Assembly: GCA_039029355.1 (NCBI GenBank)
Contig: JBCCGI010000012.1
Span: forward strand, 1-64,000
Direction: 5' to 3'
Source of the DNA: JBCCGI01 sp039029355
GTDB taxonomy: Bacteria; Planctomycetota; UBA1135; GCA-002686595
DNA: 64,000 bases
Shown here in pieces: positions 45,114-56,855 of this stretch. A program made the translations under genes and the position numbers. The notes beneath the pieces are model-generated. The model worked only from the letters and a program-made list of their open reading frames with translations, had not been told where the DNA came from and made no database searches. Positions within the stretch are counted from its first letter, which is position 1. Every line of letters starts with the position of its first letter.

Positions 45114-47320
45114 AAGCGGCGGAACGCGAAGAAGCCGCGCCCCGAGGTCCCGAGGATCAGCCGGCGGTCGTCGCTCGGGTCGAACGCGAGCGCCTCGCCG
45201 CGCAGCAGCGGCAGGCCGGCGTTGATCGAGCGCCAGGTCTGCCCGCGGTCCTCGCTGAGGTAGACGCCCGTCGCGCGCGACACGTCGCGGAAAGGCGGGT
45301 CCGCGGTGCTGACGGCGACGAGATCCGGATTCGAGGCCGAGACGGTCACGGCGACCATGTACTGCACCGCCTGCTTCCAGTCGCCCGCGAGGACGCCGGG
45401 GTCCAGCACCGCCTCCCACCCCGTGGCCGGCGTGTACGTCCACACCCCGAGGCCGGGGTTGCCGGTGCGATCGTGGGCGGCGAGCCACAGCGTGTCGTCG
45501 GGCCCCATCGCGACCTTGCCCGGGCGCGCGGGGCCGCCGATGCCGGTGAAGGACACGCCGTCGGTGCTCGCGTAGCACTGGGTCTCGCCGGTTAGGTAGA
45601 GCACGCTCTCGTCCTGGCTCGCGGCGAACCAGCCGGGGCCGAACCCGGCCTGTACCACGCCCCAGGTAGCGCCGCCGTCGGTTGAGCGGTACACGTCGCC
45701 CCCCACCACGACCCAAACGCGGTCCGGGTCGAGCCGCGAGGCGTGGATCGCCCCGGCGCTGCCCCCCGCGCCCACCTCGGGCAGGCCCGAGCCGCCGCCC
45801 GCGACGACGTCCCAGCTGAGGCCGCCGTCGACCGTGCGCGCGACGCCGTAGAACACGCCCTGGGCCCCGAGCGCGGCATAGGCCCGCGTCGCGCTCGCGA
45901 AGACCGCGTCCGAGCCGCCTCCGAAGCTGCCGGTGTCGTTGCCCTCGAAGGTCCAGCTCTGACCGCCGTCGAGCGTCTGCTGCAGGCGCGCGCCGTCGAG
46001 CCCCTGCACCAGGATGTGCTCGGGGTTCCAGGGGTTGAACGTGACCTCTTCGGCGACCAGTCCCGAGAAGCCCCGCCCGCGGAAGACGCCCGGTCCCAGG
46101 TGGACGTTGGCGGCGTCGTGCCACGTGGCGCCGCCGTCGAGCGACCGAACGACGTTGTCGGAGCCCGCCGCCAGCAGGACGTTCGGGTCGCCGAGCGAGA
46201 CCTCGGCGACCTCCATCTCGACGCCCGACGTGTACGGCAGGTCGAGCGTCCCCGAGGCCAGCGTCGTGCTCCAGCTCGCCCCGCCGTCGAACGACAGGAA
46301 CATGCCGTCGGTCCCAAAGCGGTCGTCGACCGCGAAGAGCTGCTGGCCCAGCGGCCCGACGTCGAAGCCCTTGTAGCGCGAGGTGTTCCCGACCGCCGGA
46401 CCGACCACCTGGGGCAGGTCGGCGTTCAGCCCGTCCCAGGTCGCGCCGCCGTCCAGGCTGCGGTAGACGCCGCCGGGGTCGAAGCCGTCGTTGCCGAGCG
46501 ACAGGAACGCCGTCTGCTCCTCCAGCGGGTGGCCGTACACGCGCTCGACCTCGTCGTGCGGCAGGTTGACCGCCGGCTTGGTCCAGGTCGCGCCTCCGTC
46601 GTCGCTGCGGTAGAAGCCGCGCTCGTCGGCCGTGGCGTAGAGGATCAACGACGAACCCGCCGCGAAGCTCATCCCCACGATGCACACCCCGTCGGCGTCG
46701 GGGTCCGACGAGTAGCCGGTCGCGGTGAGCGTGCTGATCTTGGTCCAGCTCGCGCCCTCGTCGAGGCTCTCCCACACCGCTCCGAAGTCGCCGTCGACGT
46801 CGTCGACGTTCCAGCGCCGGCTGCTGCCGCCGGCGGCGATCAGGCGCGTGGAGTCGTTCGGGTCGAAGAGCACCTTCTCGATCGGCGCCGAGTAGTTCCA
46901 GTTCAACTGGGGCGGCATACCCGCGCGCCGGAGCGACCAGGTCAACCCGCCGTCGACGCTGAGGTACGGCCCCCCCATCGTCCCGACCCACACGCGGCGC
47001 GGGTCGGTCGGGTGCCAGGTGATGTCGCCGACCTCCCAGCTGACGAAGCCGTGGGTCGAGCCCCAGCTCGCGCCGCCGTCGAGGCTCAGCCCCACGCCGA
47101 GCATGTCGCCCGACATCAGCACGCGGCGGTTGTCGAACGGGCTCACGGCGATCCCGGTGACACGGCCTCCCGCGCTGGGCTCGCCGAGCGGGCGCCAGAC
47201 GCCGGCGTCGCGCACGAGCGGCGTCTGCGGCGCGTCGACCCCGGCGGTCGGCGCCTGCCCGGACGCGGGCGTGCCGAGGAGGAGCGGAGAGAGGGCAAGG
47301 AGGGAGCGGGCGCGGTGCAT
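45110..47320 (-). CDS. Exported BNR/VPS10-like propeller protein
   Basis: 736 aa, ATG at 47320. Signal peptide cleaves near GQA. The chain consists of Asp-box-like repeats, S-x-D-G-G-x-x-W (LSLDGGASWG, LSVDGGLTWS, RSDDGGATWT, RSLDGGATWD, LSFDGGASWS, QTLDGGQSWT, RSTDGGATWG), as in sortilin/VPS10, GH74 xyloglucanases and photosystem assembly factors. Start GGRVTGIAVSPFDNRRVLMS is like GH74, but the catalytic Asp pair could not be placed, so an enzyme call is withheld. Nothing else marks the substrate. Confidence 0.8.
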   Translation of the reverse strand: MHRARSLLALSPLLLGTPASGQAPTAGVDAPQTPLVRDAGVWRPLGEPSAGGRVTGIAVSPFDNRRVLMSGDMLGVGLSLDGGASWGSTHGFVSWEVGDITWHPTDPRRVWVGTMGGPYLSVDGGLTWSLRRAGMPPQLNWNYSAPIEKVLFDPNDSTRLIAAGGSSRRWNVDDVDGDFGAVWESLDEGASWTKISTLTATGYSSDPDADGVCIVGMSFAAGSSLILYATADERGFYRSDDGGATWTKPAVNLPHDEVERVYGHPLEEQTAFLSLGNDGFDPGGVYRSLDGGATWDGLNADLPQVVGPAVGNTSRYKGFDVGPLGQQLFAVDDRFGTDGMFLSFDGGASWSTTLASGTLDLPYTSGVEMEVAEVSLGDPNVLLAAGSDNVVRSLDGGATWHDAANVHLGPGVFRGRGFSGLVAEEVTFNPWNPEHILVQGLDGARLQQTLDGGQSWTFEGNDTGSFGGGSDAVFASATRAYAALGAQGVFYGVARTVDGGLSWDVVAGGGSGLPEVGAGGSAGAIHASRLDPDRVWVVVGGDVYRSTDGGATWGVVQAGFGPGWFAASQDESVLYLTGETQCYASTDGVSFTGIGGPARPGKVAMGPDDTLWLAAHDRTGNPGLGVWTYTPATGWEAVLDPGVLAGDWKQAVQYMVAVTVSASNPDLVAVSTADPPFRDVSRATGVYLSEDRGQTWRSINAGLPLLRGEALAFDPSDDRRLILGTSGRGFFAFRRF

Positions 47321-47436
47321 GGGGGAACTCCGGGGAGCGAGTTGTTGAGGACTCCTCCGGCGCCTTCGCGGGCAGACTCGCATCGGATGCGCGCGCCTTG
47401 GGCGTGAATCCGCGCTCATCGGGCGCCGCGCCGGCC

Positions 47437-48735
47437 CTACAGGCCTACGACGACCCAGGCGCGTCCGCCGCAGCGCGGGCCGCGCTGGCTCTCGTAGTCG
47501 GTCACGAGCAGGTCGGCCGCGCCGTCCCCGTCGACGTCGCCCACGGGCACCAGGTGCTCGCCGAAGGTGGCCGAGGAGCCGGGCGAGCGCAGCTCGCTGC
47601 GGACCGCGCCGGTCGCGCCGTCGAGCACCAGCACCCGGCCCTGGGCGCCGACCGCAAGCTCGGGCACGCCGTCGCCCGAGGCGTCGCCCAGGACACGCGG
47701 GTACACGGCGTCGATGCCCTTGAGATCCGCGAGCCGCGCGCGCAGGAGCGGCGCGCGATCGGGGCCGGCGCCGTCGTGGACCGTGAGCCACACCGGCCGC
47801 GGACCGCCCTCTTGCTCGGGCGCCGCGCGGCGCACCGTGATCGGGTCGAGCGCTCCGTCGCCGTCGAAGTCCGCCGCGCCGCGACCGCGCTCGGCGGCGC
47901 CCTCGCCCGGCCCCGCGACCAGCGTCGCGAGCACGGCTCCATCGACCCCCGAGCGCAGGACCGAGCTCGCGCCGACGCTCACCAGGAGCTCGTGCATGCC
48001 GTCTCCGTTCAGGTCGACCGTCGGCCCCTCGACGAGGCCGCGGTACTCGTCCAGCACGTCGCCCGTCGCGCCCGACACGACCTGGGTGTCCGGCCGCGCG
48101 TTGGCCCACATCGGCGAGCACTGCGTGCCGACCGCCACGTCGCCGCAGCCGTCGCCGTCCACGTCGCCGGCCGCGCGCAGCCACGAACCGAAGCCGTCGA
48201 AGGCCTCCGGCGCGTCGGCGTGCCGCAGCAGCTCGCCGTCGCGGCCGGAGTAGACCCGCACGTACTCGAGCCGGTTGGTCGCGGCCTCGCCGAAGAGGTC
48301 GGCGTACCAGGCGCCGACGGCGAAGTCCGGCACGTCGTCGCCGTCGAGGTCGCCGACGGCGAACATCGTGTCGCCGAAGCCGTCGCCCTTGCCCTCGCGC
48401 CCGGTCACGCGATAGAGCTCCGACCCGTCGCGGCCGGAGATCGCGCGCACCCAGCCGCGCCCGCAGCAGAAGGTGTAAGCGCCCGAGAGCGACCCGAGCA
48501 GAAAATCGTCCGCGCCGTCGCCGTCGATGTCGCCGAGCGCGGCGGCGCCGATGCCGAGATGATCGAGCCTCTCCCCCTCGAAGGTCAGCCAGGTGCGCGC
48601 GCCCGACGGGGCCGCCACGATCTCGACCGGAGCGGCCGGCCGGCGCGCGGGCTCGGCCCCCGCCGGGGGCTGGAGGTCCTGGGCCGCGACCGGCGCCAGG
48701 AGGGCGAGGGGGAGCGCATGCAGGGCGGGTCTCAT
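47437..48735 (-). CDS. Exported FG-GAP repeat protein
   Basis: 432 aa, ATG at 48735. Signal peptide about 1-18. About six FG-GAP repeats with Ca2+-loops: GDIDGDGADDFLLGS, GDLDGDDVPDFAVG, GDVDGDGCGDVAVG, VDLNGDGMHELLVS, ADFDGDGALDPITV and GDVDGDGAADLLV. This is a complete seven-blade-sized propeller with a short C-terminus and no anchor. Adhesion or ligand binding is likely. Divergent from the carboxypeptidase-regulatory-domain gene (83 bp between). Confidence 0.88.
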   Translation of the reverse strand: MRPALHALPLALLAPVAAQDLQPPAGAEPARRPAAPVEIVAAPSGARTWLTFEGERLDHLGIGAAALGDIDGDGADDFLLGSLSGAYTFCCGRGWVRAISGRDGSELYRVTGREGKGDGFGDTMFAVGDLDGDDVPDFAVGAWYADLFGEAATNRLEYVRVYSGRDGELLRHADAPEAFDGFGSWLRAAGDVDGDGCGDVAVGTQCSPMWANARPDTQVVSGATGDVLDEYRGLVEGPTVDLNGDGMHELLVSVGASSVLRSGVDGAVLATLVAGPGEGAAERGRGAADFDGDGALDPITVRRAAPEQEGGPRPVWLTVHDGAGPDRAPLLRARLADLKGIDAVYPRVLGDASGDGVPELAVGAQGRVLVLDGATGAVRSELRSPGSSATFGEHLVPVGDVDGDGAADLLVTDYESQRGPRCGGRAWVVVGL

Positions 48736-48818
48736 GAGCCGATTTCAACACCGCGTTGCGGAGGGGGCTCGTCACAGCCTTGTGACGACGCGCAGCCCCA
48801 TGGATTAGGATCGGGCGC

Positions 48819-50738
48819 ATGCGTGCCCCCCTCGTCGCGCTTGCCGTGCTCGCCGTGGCCGGCGGAGCGCTGCTCTGGATCGCGCTCGGCGGCCGCAGGG
48901 AGGGCGCGGGGCCCCAGCCCACCGCGACGCCGGCGCCGGTCGAGCCGCTCCGCGACGAGCCGCTCGACGTGGTGCGGAGCGGAGAGCCGCGCGCCGACGC
49001 TCCGCCGGCGGAGCCCCCATCCCGGCGCGCCGCCGCCACGGCCGACGCGGGTCCGAGCGCGCCGCTTCCGTCGGCGACTCCCCCACCGACGGACGTCGCG
49101 CAACTGGTCGTCGTCCTCGACGAGAACGACGGAGCGCCGGTCTCAGGAGCGCTCGTCTTCGGAGGCAACGCACCGTCCCAGCGCACCGACGACCAGGGGC
49201 GGGCCACCCTGCGCTTTCCCCAAGGCGAGCTCGAAGGGGGCGTCCAGCTGGAGACCGAACATGACGACTACCTCCCCCTCACCTACTCGCTGCGCGGCAT
49301 GCGCGAGCGCGTCGAGCTCCGCCTTGCGCGCGGCGCCTACCTCCTGTTCGAGGTGACCGACGTCGAGACCGGGCGCGGGTTGGAGGCCTTCGTCGAGGGC
49401 ACGCCGATCGACCGCCCCTCGACGCCGCAGGCCTGGGCTGCGCTGGCCGAGCCCAGCCGCACCGTCGCCGACGCCGCGGGACGCTGTGAGCTGGGGCCCT
49501 ACCCGCCCGACTCACGCTGGAACGTCGCCGTGTCGTGTCCGGGATACATGCCCCTTCGGCTCACGGATCTCGCGCCGGCGGCCCGCTCGGGTTCGCCGGT
49601 CGCCGTGCGGATGGGCGGCGGCCCCTTCGTCGAGGGACGCGTCGTCACCGCCGACGGTGCGCCGGCGCACGGGCGCATGGTGCAGGTCGACGAGGCCGAC
49701 GGAGCGCAGGACCTGCTCGGCCTCTGGGGCGCGTTCACCGACGCGGACGGAGCGTTCCGCCTGGCCGGGCTGCCGGTCGGTCGCGCGCTGCGCGTCCGCG
49801 CCGGGCCTCCGGGCGAGACGACCGCGGTCAGCGGCGACTTCACGCTCGCGGGCCCGGACGCCGTGCACCACGTCCAGCTGGTGGAAGAGCGCGCGGAGGA
49901 AGCCGCCGCCCCTCCCGCCGAGCCGCCCTCCGCTCGGCCCGAACGCGTGCTGCGCGGCGTCGTCCTCGACACCGAGGGCACGCCGGTGCCGAGGGTCGGG
50001 TGCCGCTGGGCGCGCGCCGGCGAGGGGCTGGGCGGCACGTCGCGCTGGGGCGGCCACACCGACGACCAGGGCCGCTTCGAGATGCACGGGCTGCCGCGGG
50101 CGGCGGTCGACCTGTTGTTCGTCACCGGCGGCGTCGGCGATCGCGTGCGCGCCACGACGACGGTGCGCGGCGTGACGCCCGAACAGGACGACCTCGTGGT
50201 AACGCTCCCGAACCCCGGCACGGTCACGGGGCGCGTGCCGACCGACGGCGAGGTGCGCTACACCTACCAGGCTCTGACGCCGAGCGCTAGCGTGGAAGGC
50301 ACGCTGATCGCCGACGCGGAGCGCCGCTTCGAGCTGCTGCTCGGCGCCGGCGACGAGCCGCTCGACCTGTGGATCGAGAGCTCGGAAGGCCGCTTCTGGC
50401 GCGAGCAGCTCGGCCCGCTGAAGGGCGGCCGGACGGTCGACCTCGGCGACCTCGCGGGCCGCAACGACGGCACCGACATCGAGCTGTCGATCGTCGACGC
50501 CGACGGCCTGCCGATCGCGCACGCGACGGTGAGCCTCACCCACGACCTGCTCGGCTACTGGTGGCGCGGCGACCTCCCGGTCGACGCCGAGGGCTCGGTG
50601 AGGGTCGCGGACGCCCCGCCCGGCCCGGCGCAGATCGACGTCGAGGCCGAGGGCTTCCGCTCCGTCGACGTCACCGTCGACGAGCTCGAGCGGCCGCCGG
50701 TGCGGCGGATCGTGCTCGAGCGCGACGAGGGGGAATAA
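48819..50738 (+). CDS. Membrane-anchored carboxypeptidase-regulatory-like domain protein
   Basis: 639 aa. One N-terminal membrane helix (about 5-24), an Ala/Pro-rich linker to about 90, then five or more beta-sandwich domains of the CarboxypepD_reg/transthyretin-like type, each with the pattern V.G.V....G.P (VVVLDENDGAPVSGALVF, VEGRVVTADGAPAHGRMVQV, LRGVVLDTEGTPVPRVGC, ELSIVDADGLPIAHATVSL). Several end with TDDQGRF or TDADGAF turns. No enzyme domain. Resembles the gene at 61639 in plan, so they are probably paralogues. Extracellular structural or binding role inferred. Confidence 0.8.
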   Translation: MRAPLVALAVLAVAGGALLWIALGGRREGAGPQPTATPAPVEPLRDEPLDVVRSGEPRADAPPAEPPSRRAAATADAGPSAPLPSATPPPTDVAQLVVVLDENDGAPVSGALVFGGNAPSQRTDDQGRATLRFPQGELEGGVQLETEHDDYLPLTYSLRGMRERVELRLARGAYLLFEVTDVETGRGLEAFVEGTPIDRPSTPQAWAALAEPSRTVADAAGRCELGPYPPDSRWNVAVSCPGYMPLRLTDLAPAARSGSPVAVRMGGGPFVEGRVVTADGAPAHGRMVQVDEADGAQDLLGLWGAFTDADGAFRLAGLPVGRALRVRAGPPGETTAVSGDFTLAGPDAVHHVQLVEERAEEAAAPPAEPPSARPERVLRGVVLDTEGTPVPRVGCRWARAGEGLGGTSRWGGHTDDQGRFEMHGLPRAAVDLLFVTGGVGDRVRATTTVRGVTPEQDDLVVTLPNPGTVTGRVPTDGEVRYTYQALTPSASVEGTLIADAERRFELLLGAGDEPLDLWIESSEGRFWREQLGPLKGGRTVDLGDLAGRNDGTDIELSIVDADGLPIAHATVSLTHDLLGYWWRGDLPVDAEGSVRVADAPPGPAQIDVEAEGFRSVDVTVDELERPPVRRIVLERDEGE

Positions 50739-50811
50739 CGACGGCGCCCGAGTGTCACAGTCCGCGGTTGGCCTGCGCCTCCGGCGGCCCGAGGCCTAGG
50801 CTCTCCGCTGC

Positions 50812-51663
50812 ATGCTGGCCAACATCGGAATCCCGCTGATCCACCTGCACGTGGGCTTCGCGCTCGTGTCGCTGCCGGCGGTCGCGCTGGTCGAGGCGCT
50901 CCTCTACCGCCGCGTGCTCTCCGCGACCTTCGCACGGGCGCTCTTGGCGAGCACGCTCGCGAACCTGCTGACGACGGCGGTCGGCGTTCCGATCGCATGG
51001 GCGCTGTCGGCGATGGGCTTCGGCGCGGCCGGATACGGCATGGACAGCGACTCGCCGGTGCTGCTCGGCATCCGCTACGCCCCGTGGCTGCCGCCGATGG
51101 AAGGCCTGGACGTTCCGTTCTACCGCATCTATCCCGCCGCGGTCCTGACCCTGCTGCTGCCGTGCATGCTGCTGTCGATCCTGATGGAGCGGCCGGTGGT
51201 GCGGGCGCGGCTCGGCGTCGAGGGCGGCGGCGTGGGACGCGCGGTCGTTCACGCCCACTTCGCATCCTACGGGCTGCTCTTCGCCTTCTGTTTCGGCTGG
51301 CTGGCCTACGCCGAGACCGCAACGGTCGGCCTCCCGCCGGAGAGGCTCGAGGACCTGCGCGCGTACGTCAGCGATGAGGCTTGGGGCGCTTGCGTCCCGC
51401 ACGCCGAGGGGCCTCCGACCGTCGACCTCGGCAACGCCGCGTGGTTCGGACCGCCGGTCTACCGGCTGGGCGTCCGCGGGGTCCACGACGTCGGCGAGCA
51501 GGAGTGCCTGGCGCGCGCGGTGCGCGAGTGGCTGGAAGAGCGCAACGTCGGGCCGCTGGTGCTCGAGTTCTGCACGGAGGGCGAGTGGGTCCAGGTCGAC
51601 GAGCTGACGCGGCGCTTCGACGTGGACGTCCTCACCAGCGAGCGGCTGGACGGGAGGCACTGA
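50812..51663 (+). CDS. Four-helix membrane protein of unknown function
   Basis: 283 aa, ATG at 50812. Four membrane helices at about 6-29, 44-68, 107-126 and 148-168, then a soluble 110-residue C-terminus containing EWLEERNVGPLVLEFCTEGEWVQV cut into two short pieces (EWLEERNVGPL, EFCTEGEWVQ). The loop before helix 3 is GIRYAPWLPPMEGLDVP. Not recognised. It follows the carboxypeptidase-regulatory-domain gene by 73 bases and may be cotranscribed. Confidence 0.7.
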   Translation: MLANIGIPLIHLHVGFALVSLPAVALVEALLYRRVLSATFARALLASTLANLLTTAVGVPIAWALSAMGFGAAGYGMDSDSPVLLGIRYAPWLPPMEGLDVPFYRIYPAAVLTLLLPCMLLSILMERPVVRARLGVEGGGVGRAVVHAHFASYGLLFAFCFGWLAYAETATVGLPPERLEDLRAYVSDEAWGACVPHAEGPPTVDLGNAAWFGPPVYRLGVRGVHDVGEQECLARAVREWLEERNVGPLVLEFCTEGEWVQVDELTRRFDVDVLTSERLDGRH

Positions 51664-51809
51664 GCCGGCCCCGCTCCATCCGCTGCTCCGAACCAAGCCG
51701 CGCGGACAGGAGCGACACCGCCGCCGGCGCGAGCCGCGCGGCGCAGCCCCGCTACCGCGCCGGGTTGCAGCACGAAGAGCCCGCGGCGCAGCCGGTCAGC
51801 GCGAGCTCG

Positions 51810-54668
51810 CTACCGCGCCACGAGCGGGAGCGGCGACAGCCACAGGTTACGCAGCTCGATCGGCGCCCCTTCCGACTGCAGAGCGATCCCGCCCTCGGTC
51901 AGCGTGCCGTCGATGCCGCGCTGGGTCTCGATCCCGTTGATCGTGACCGTGACGTCGCCGCCGCGGCACACCACCGTCATGCGGTTCCACTCGCCGACCG
52001 GGCGCTCGACGCCGTCGACGCGCCGCGCGAGGCGGCGGTGGGAGTGTAGGTCGCTGGGGCGCTCGCGGGTGCGGCGTTCGGCGTCGTCCTCGATCGTCAG
52101 GTCGACGTCGCGGCCGATGGTCCAGAAGTCGCCAGCGCGTCCGTGCTGCAGCTGGACCTCGAGCGAGCGCGGCCAGCCGTAGAAGAGCAGCGGCGTCGTC
52201 ACGTGCAGCAGCACGCCGCTGTTGCCAGGGCGCCCGCCCGCGGGCCAGCGCCACTCCAGGTCGAGCCGGTAGTCGCGGAACCAGCGCCGCGTGACCAGGT
52301 AGCCGCCGGGCGAGCCGGCGATGCGCAGCACGCCGTCCTCCCCCAGCTTCGCCACGTCCGCGAGCGGCGGGTTCCCGCGGTGCGCGGCCAGCCGGAAGGC
52401 GTCGAGCGTACCGCCCGCGAGGAGGTCGATCCCAGCGGCCAGCGGGCCGAGCGTCAGCGGCTCGGTGCCGCGCGGGATCTCGGCCAGCAGCCGGCTGACC
52501 TCGACCGGCTTGTCGTCACCGGGACGCTGCACCGCGACCAGCACTACCGGGCTGATCGGTCCGCTGGCGTGGTCCACCCGCACCGTGTGCGCGCCCGGCG
52601 CGAGGTCGAGCGTCGCGAAGAGCTTCTCTTCGCTGGGCGCGCTCGGGCCCAGCAGCCGCACGCCGTCGACGTAGAGCAGCGCGCGTCCGTCGCGCGTCTG
52701 CAGCCGGAAGACGTGCTCGCCCGCGCGGTCCTCGGGCACGAGCAGCGTCCCGGTCAGCTGCTGCCCCACGGGCTCGGTCGTGCGGTAGGGACCGCGCAGC
52801 TCCGGCAGCAGGCCTTCGAGGAACGGCGTCCAGCGGCGGCGGTCGGAGAAGTCCGGCACGTACGGCAGCGCACGCCGCGGTAGGTCGAACCACGCCGCGC
52901 GCACGCGCGCTGGCCGGTTGTCGATCCGCGCCGAGGCGGGAGCGCCCACGCCCACGCCGTCGACGAAGAGCCACGCGCTCAGCGCAGCCGCCTCGGCGAC
53001 CCGGAACGGCCCGGTGTAGAGCTCGCTGTCCGCCTGCGGCGGTGAGCCGTCGCGGGTGAGGCGCACCTCGCCCGGGAGCGCCGGATCGACGTCGATCGAC
53101 ACCTCGGCCTGGCCGTGGAACCAGTGGAAGTCGTCGCGGACCGGGCTGGCCGCGTCGAACGCGCCGCCGAGCCGGATGCGCGCGGGCTGCACCAGCCGCC
53201 GCACGCGCTCCCCCACCGCATCGCCGCGCCGCCGGAAGCCCACGTAGTCGGCCCCCTCGGGGCGCTCGCCGCACCAGAGCCGGTCGGCGAGAGCGGCCAC
53301 GCGCTCCCACGCGTCGGCCAGCACGGTGTGCTCGCGCTGCTCCCAGAAGAGCAGCTCGCCGCCGAGCACCTGCCCGCGCTGCGCCGCGGGCACGGGCCAG
53401 ATGCCGTCGTTCGGGTGGTCGTCGCCGGGGCCGCGGTCCTCGAACACCGGCGTGCCCGCCTGCCAGTGCCAGAAGTGGTCCTTGCTCCAGGCGTGGATGT
53501 CGCGCGCGGACCAACGCCGGCCGCCGATGTGCGGATGGCGCGGCGTGCCTCCGCCAACGGCGTAGAGCGGCTTCCAGCTGGCGTTGACGACGCGGTAGCC
53601 GGCGTCGAGCAGGCTCCACGGCGGGTTGTAGGCCGACTCCCAGGCCATCACGATCACGTGGTCGTCGCCCGTCGCGGGCAGCTCGTCCGGAGCGCCGTGG
53701 AAGCCCTCCCAGACCAAGAGGCGCCGCGGCTCCGCCCGTCCGCGCAAGTGGCGGTTGGTCGCCGCGAGAAACGGAACGAGCGCGCCGCCCGCGCCCGACT
53801 CGTCGCCGCCGATGTGGAAGTAGGGCGACGAGCGGAACACGTCGAGCATCGCGTCGACGATGCGGAAGATGCGCGCGTGGTTGTCCGGATGCGCGACGTC
53901 GGCGTCGCTCAGCCCGTCGTCCGGCGTCGGATCGACGAGGTAGCCCGAGCGCTTGAGCACGCGCGAGTGGCCCGGCAGGTCGAGCTCGGGGATCACCGTC
54001 ACCCCGCGCGCGTCCGCGTAGGCCGCGAAGGCGCGCCACTCCTCGAGCGAGAGGATCGTGCCCGCCTCGCCGGTGACCGGCTCGAAGGGGAAGGCGAAGG
54101 ACTGGTCGTCGGTCAGGTGCAGGTGCAGGTAGCGCACCTTGTAGAGGTGCGCTAGGTCCACCACGCCGCGCAGCGTCGGGAGCGTGTGAGGCTGACGCGC
54201 GATGTCGACCATCACCGCCCGGAAGGGAGCGGCGGGCGCGTCGTCGATCGCGACACGCGGAGCGCTCCAGCCGTCCGGGCCGCGGGCCACCAGCTGCAGG
54301 AACGAGGCCGTCCCGTGGGCGACGGCCGCCGGCGAGCCGCCCGTGATCCGCACGTCGTCGCCGACCTCGAGGCGGTACCGCTCCTCCTCCAGCGCGTCGT
54401 CGAGCGCCAGCGCGAGCGCGCCCGGACGCGCCTGGCCGAGCAGCTCCGCCGGGCCCGCGCCCAGGCGCCACCAGAGCTCCGCGACGGCGCCGGCGTGGTC
54501 CTCAAGACCCGGCGCAGCGACGATCGGAAGCGGGCTGGGCAGCGCGAGCTCGCCCTCGCCCTGCACGAGACTGCGCGGCGCCGGCACCAGCGCGGGCGGC
54601 TCCTGGGCGCGGGTGGAGAAGGCGAGTGCGACGAGGAGCGGGACGGAGACGAGCGACATGGGCAGCAT
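51810..54668 (-). CDS. Exported GH20 beta-N-acetylhexosaminidase with C-terminal DUF1080-like domain
   Basis: 952 aa. Signal peptide about 1-20; ATGs at 54668 and 54659. N-terminal GH20b-like domain (about 25-145), then the catalytic barrel (about 150-500) with YLHLHLTDDQSFAFPF, VIPELDLPGH and the catalytic pair D289-E290 in YFHIGGDES. A small beta domain (about 520-720) resembles a PA14-like or FN3-like module. The last 210 residues look like a 3-keto-disaccharide hydrolase/DUF1080 concanavalin-like fold (GNSGVLLHV, LEVQLQHG, NRMTVVCRGG). It should remove terminal GlcNAc or GalNAc from chitin, peptidoglycan or glycans; the extra domain probably binds sugar. Confidence 0.92.
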   Translation of the reverse strand: MLPMSLVSVPLLVALAFSTRAQEPPALVPAPRSLVQGEGELALPSPLPIVAAPGLEDHAGAVAELWWRLGAGPAELLGQARPGALALALDDALEEERYRLEVGDDVRITGGSPAAVAHGTASFLQLVARGPDGWSAPRVAIDDAPAAPFRAVMVDIARQPHTLPTLRGVVDLAHLYKVRYLHLHLTDDQSFAFPFEPVTGEAGTILSLEEWRAFAAYADARGVTVIPELDLPGHSRVLKRSGYLVDPTPDDGLSDADVAHPDNHARIFRIVDAMLDVFRSSPYFHIGGDESGAGGALVPFLAATNRHLRGRAEPRRLLVWEGFHGAPDELPATGDDHVIVMAWESAYNPPWSLLDAGYRVVNASWKPLYAVGGGTPRHPHIGGRRWSARDIHAWSKDHFWHWQAGTPVFEDRGPGDDHPNDGIWPVPAAQRGQVLGGELLFWEQREHTVLADAWERVAALADRLWCGERPEGADYVGFRRRGDAVGERVRRLVQPARIRLGGAFDAASPVRDDFHWFHGQAEVSIDVDPALPGEVRLTRDGSPPQADSELYTGPFRVAEAAALSAWLFVDGVGVGAPASARIDNRPARVRAAWFDLPRRALPYVPDFSDRRRWTPFLEGLLPELRGPYRTTEPVGQQLTGTLLVPEDRAGEHVFRLQTRDGRALLYVDGVRLLGPSAPSEEKLFATLDLAPGAHTVRVDHASGPISPVVLVAVQRPGDDKPVEVSRLLAEIPRGTEPLTLGPLAAGIDLLAGGTLDAFRLAAHRGNPPLADVAKLGEDGVLRIAGSPGGYLVTRRWFRDYRLDLEWRWPAGGRPGNSGVLLHVTTPLLFYGWPRSLEVQLQHGRAGDFWTIGRDVDLTIEDDAERRTRERPSDLHSHRRLARRVDGVERPVGEWNRMTVVCRGGDVTVTINGIETQRGIDGTLTEGGIALQSEGAPIELRNLWLSPLPLVAR

Positions 54669-54698
54669 GCTAGCCGCCGCCTCGGCGGGTGTCGTCCG

Positions 54699-56378
<1,680 letters not shown>

Positions 56379-56393
56379 GGGGACAGCGCCACC

Positions 56394-56612
56394 TCAGGCC
56401 ACCCGGATGCTCGCCCGCAGGACCGACCCGCGCTCGAAGCTCTCGATCGTGTTCCCCGTCATGCTGGCCCACGCGCGCAGGTTGGCCTCGAAGGCGGGGT
56501 CGGTCGCCTCGACCGCGAGCAGCGCGCCGGAGGAGAGGTCGCGCAGCGCGAGGGAGATCTTGACGATCGACATGGGGCACTTGAGGCCGCGGCAGTCGAG
56601 GAGCTGGCTCAT
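56394..56612 (-). CDS. TusA-family sulfur-carrier-like protein
   Basis: 72 aa, ATG at 56612. Family length and core: LLDCRGLKCPMSIVKISLAL, then GALLAVEATDPAFEANLRAW and GNTIESFERG. The active Cys of the CPxP motif is present but the second Pro is missing (C-P-M-S). TusA proteins pass sulfur as persulfide or act in sulfur signalling. Located 15 bases before the histidine kinase start, same strand; with no other sulfur gene nearby, a regulatory role is possible. Confidence 0.85.
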   Translation of the reverse strand: MSQLLDCRGLKCPMSIVKISLALRDLSSGALLAVEATDPAFEANLRAWASMTGNTIESFERGSVLRASIRVA

Positions 56613-56855
56613 GCGGAGTACGGCGCGTTGGAACGGGGAAGGCGAGCGCGCGGTGCCCGCGCCATCGTCCCCGTCGGAGGCCGTCGGAACCGATCTTGAG
56701 AGCGACGCGCGGATCGCCGCCCGCGCGACGACCGCAGCTCGCGAGCGCGCGGCCGCCGCGGCGTGCCGTTCGCGGACGGTCCACGACAACCGGCGGCGCG
56801 CCGCGTGCGCGCCGCTCCGGCACAGAGAGGCACGCGCGGCGCTCCGCGCGCCGCG

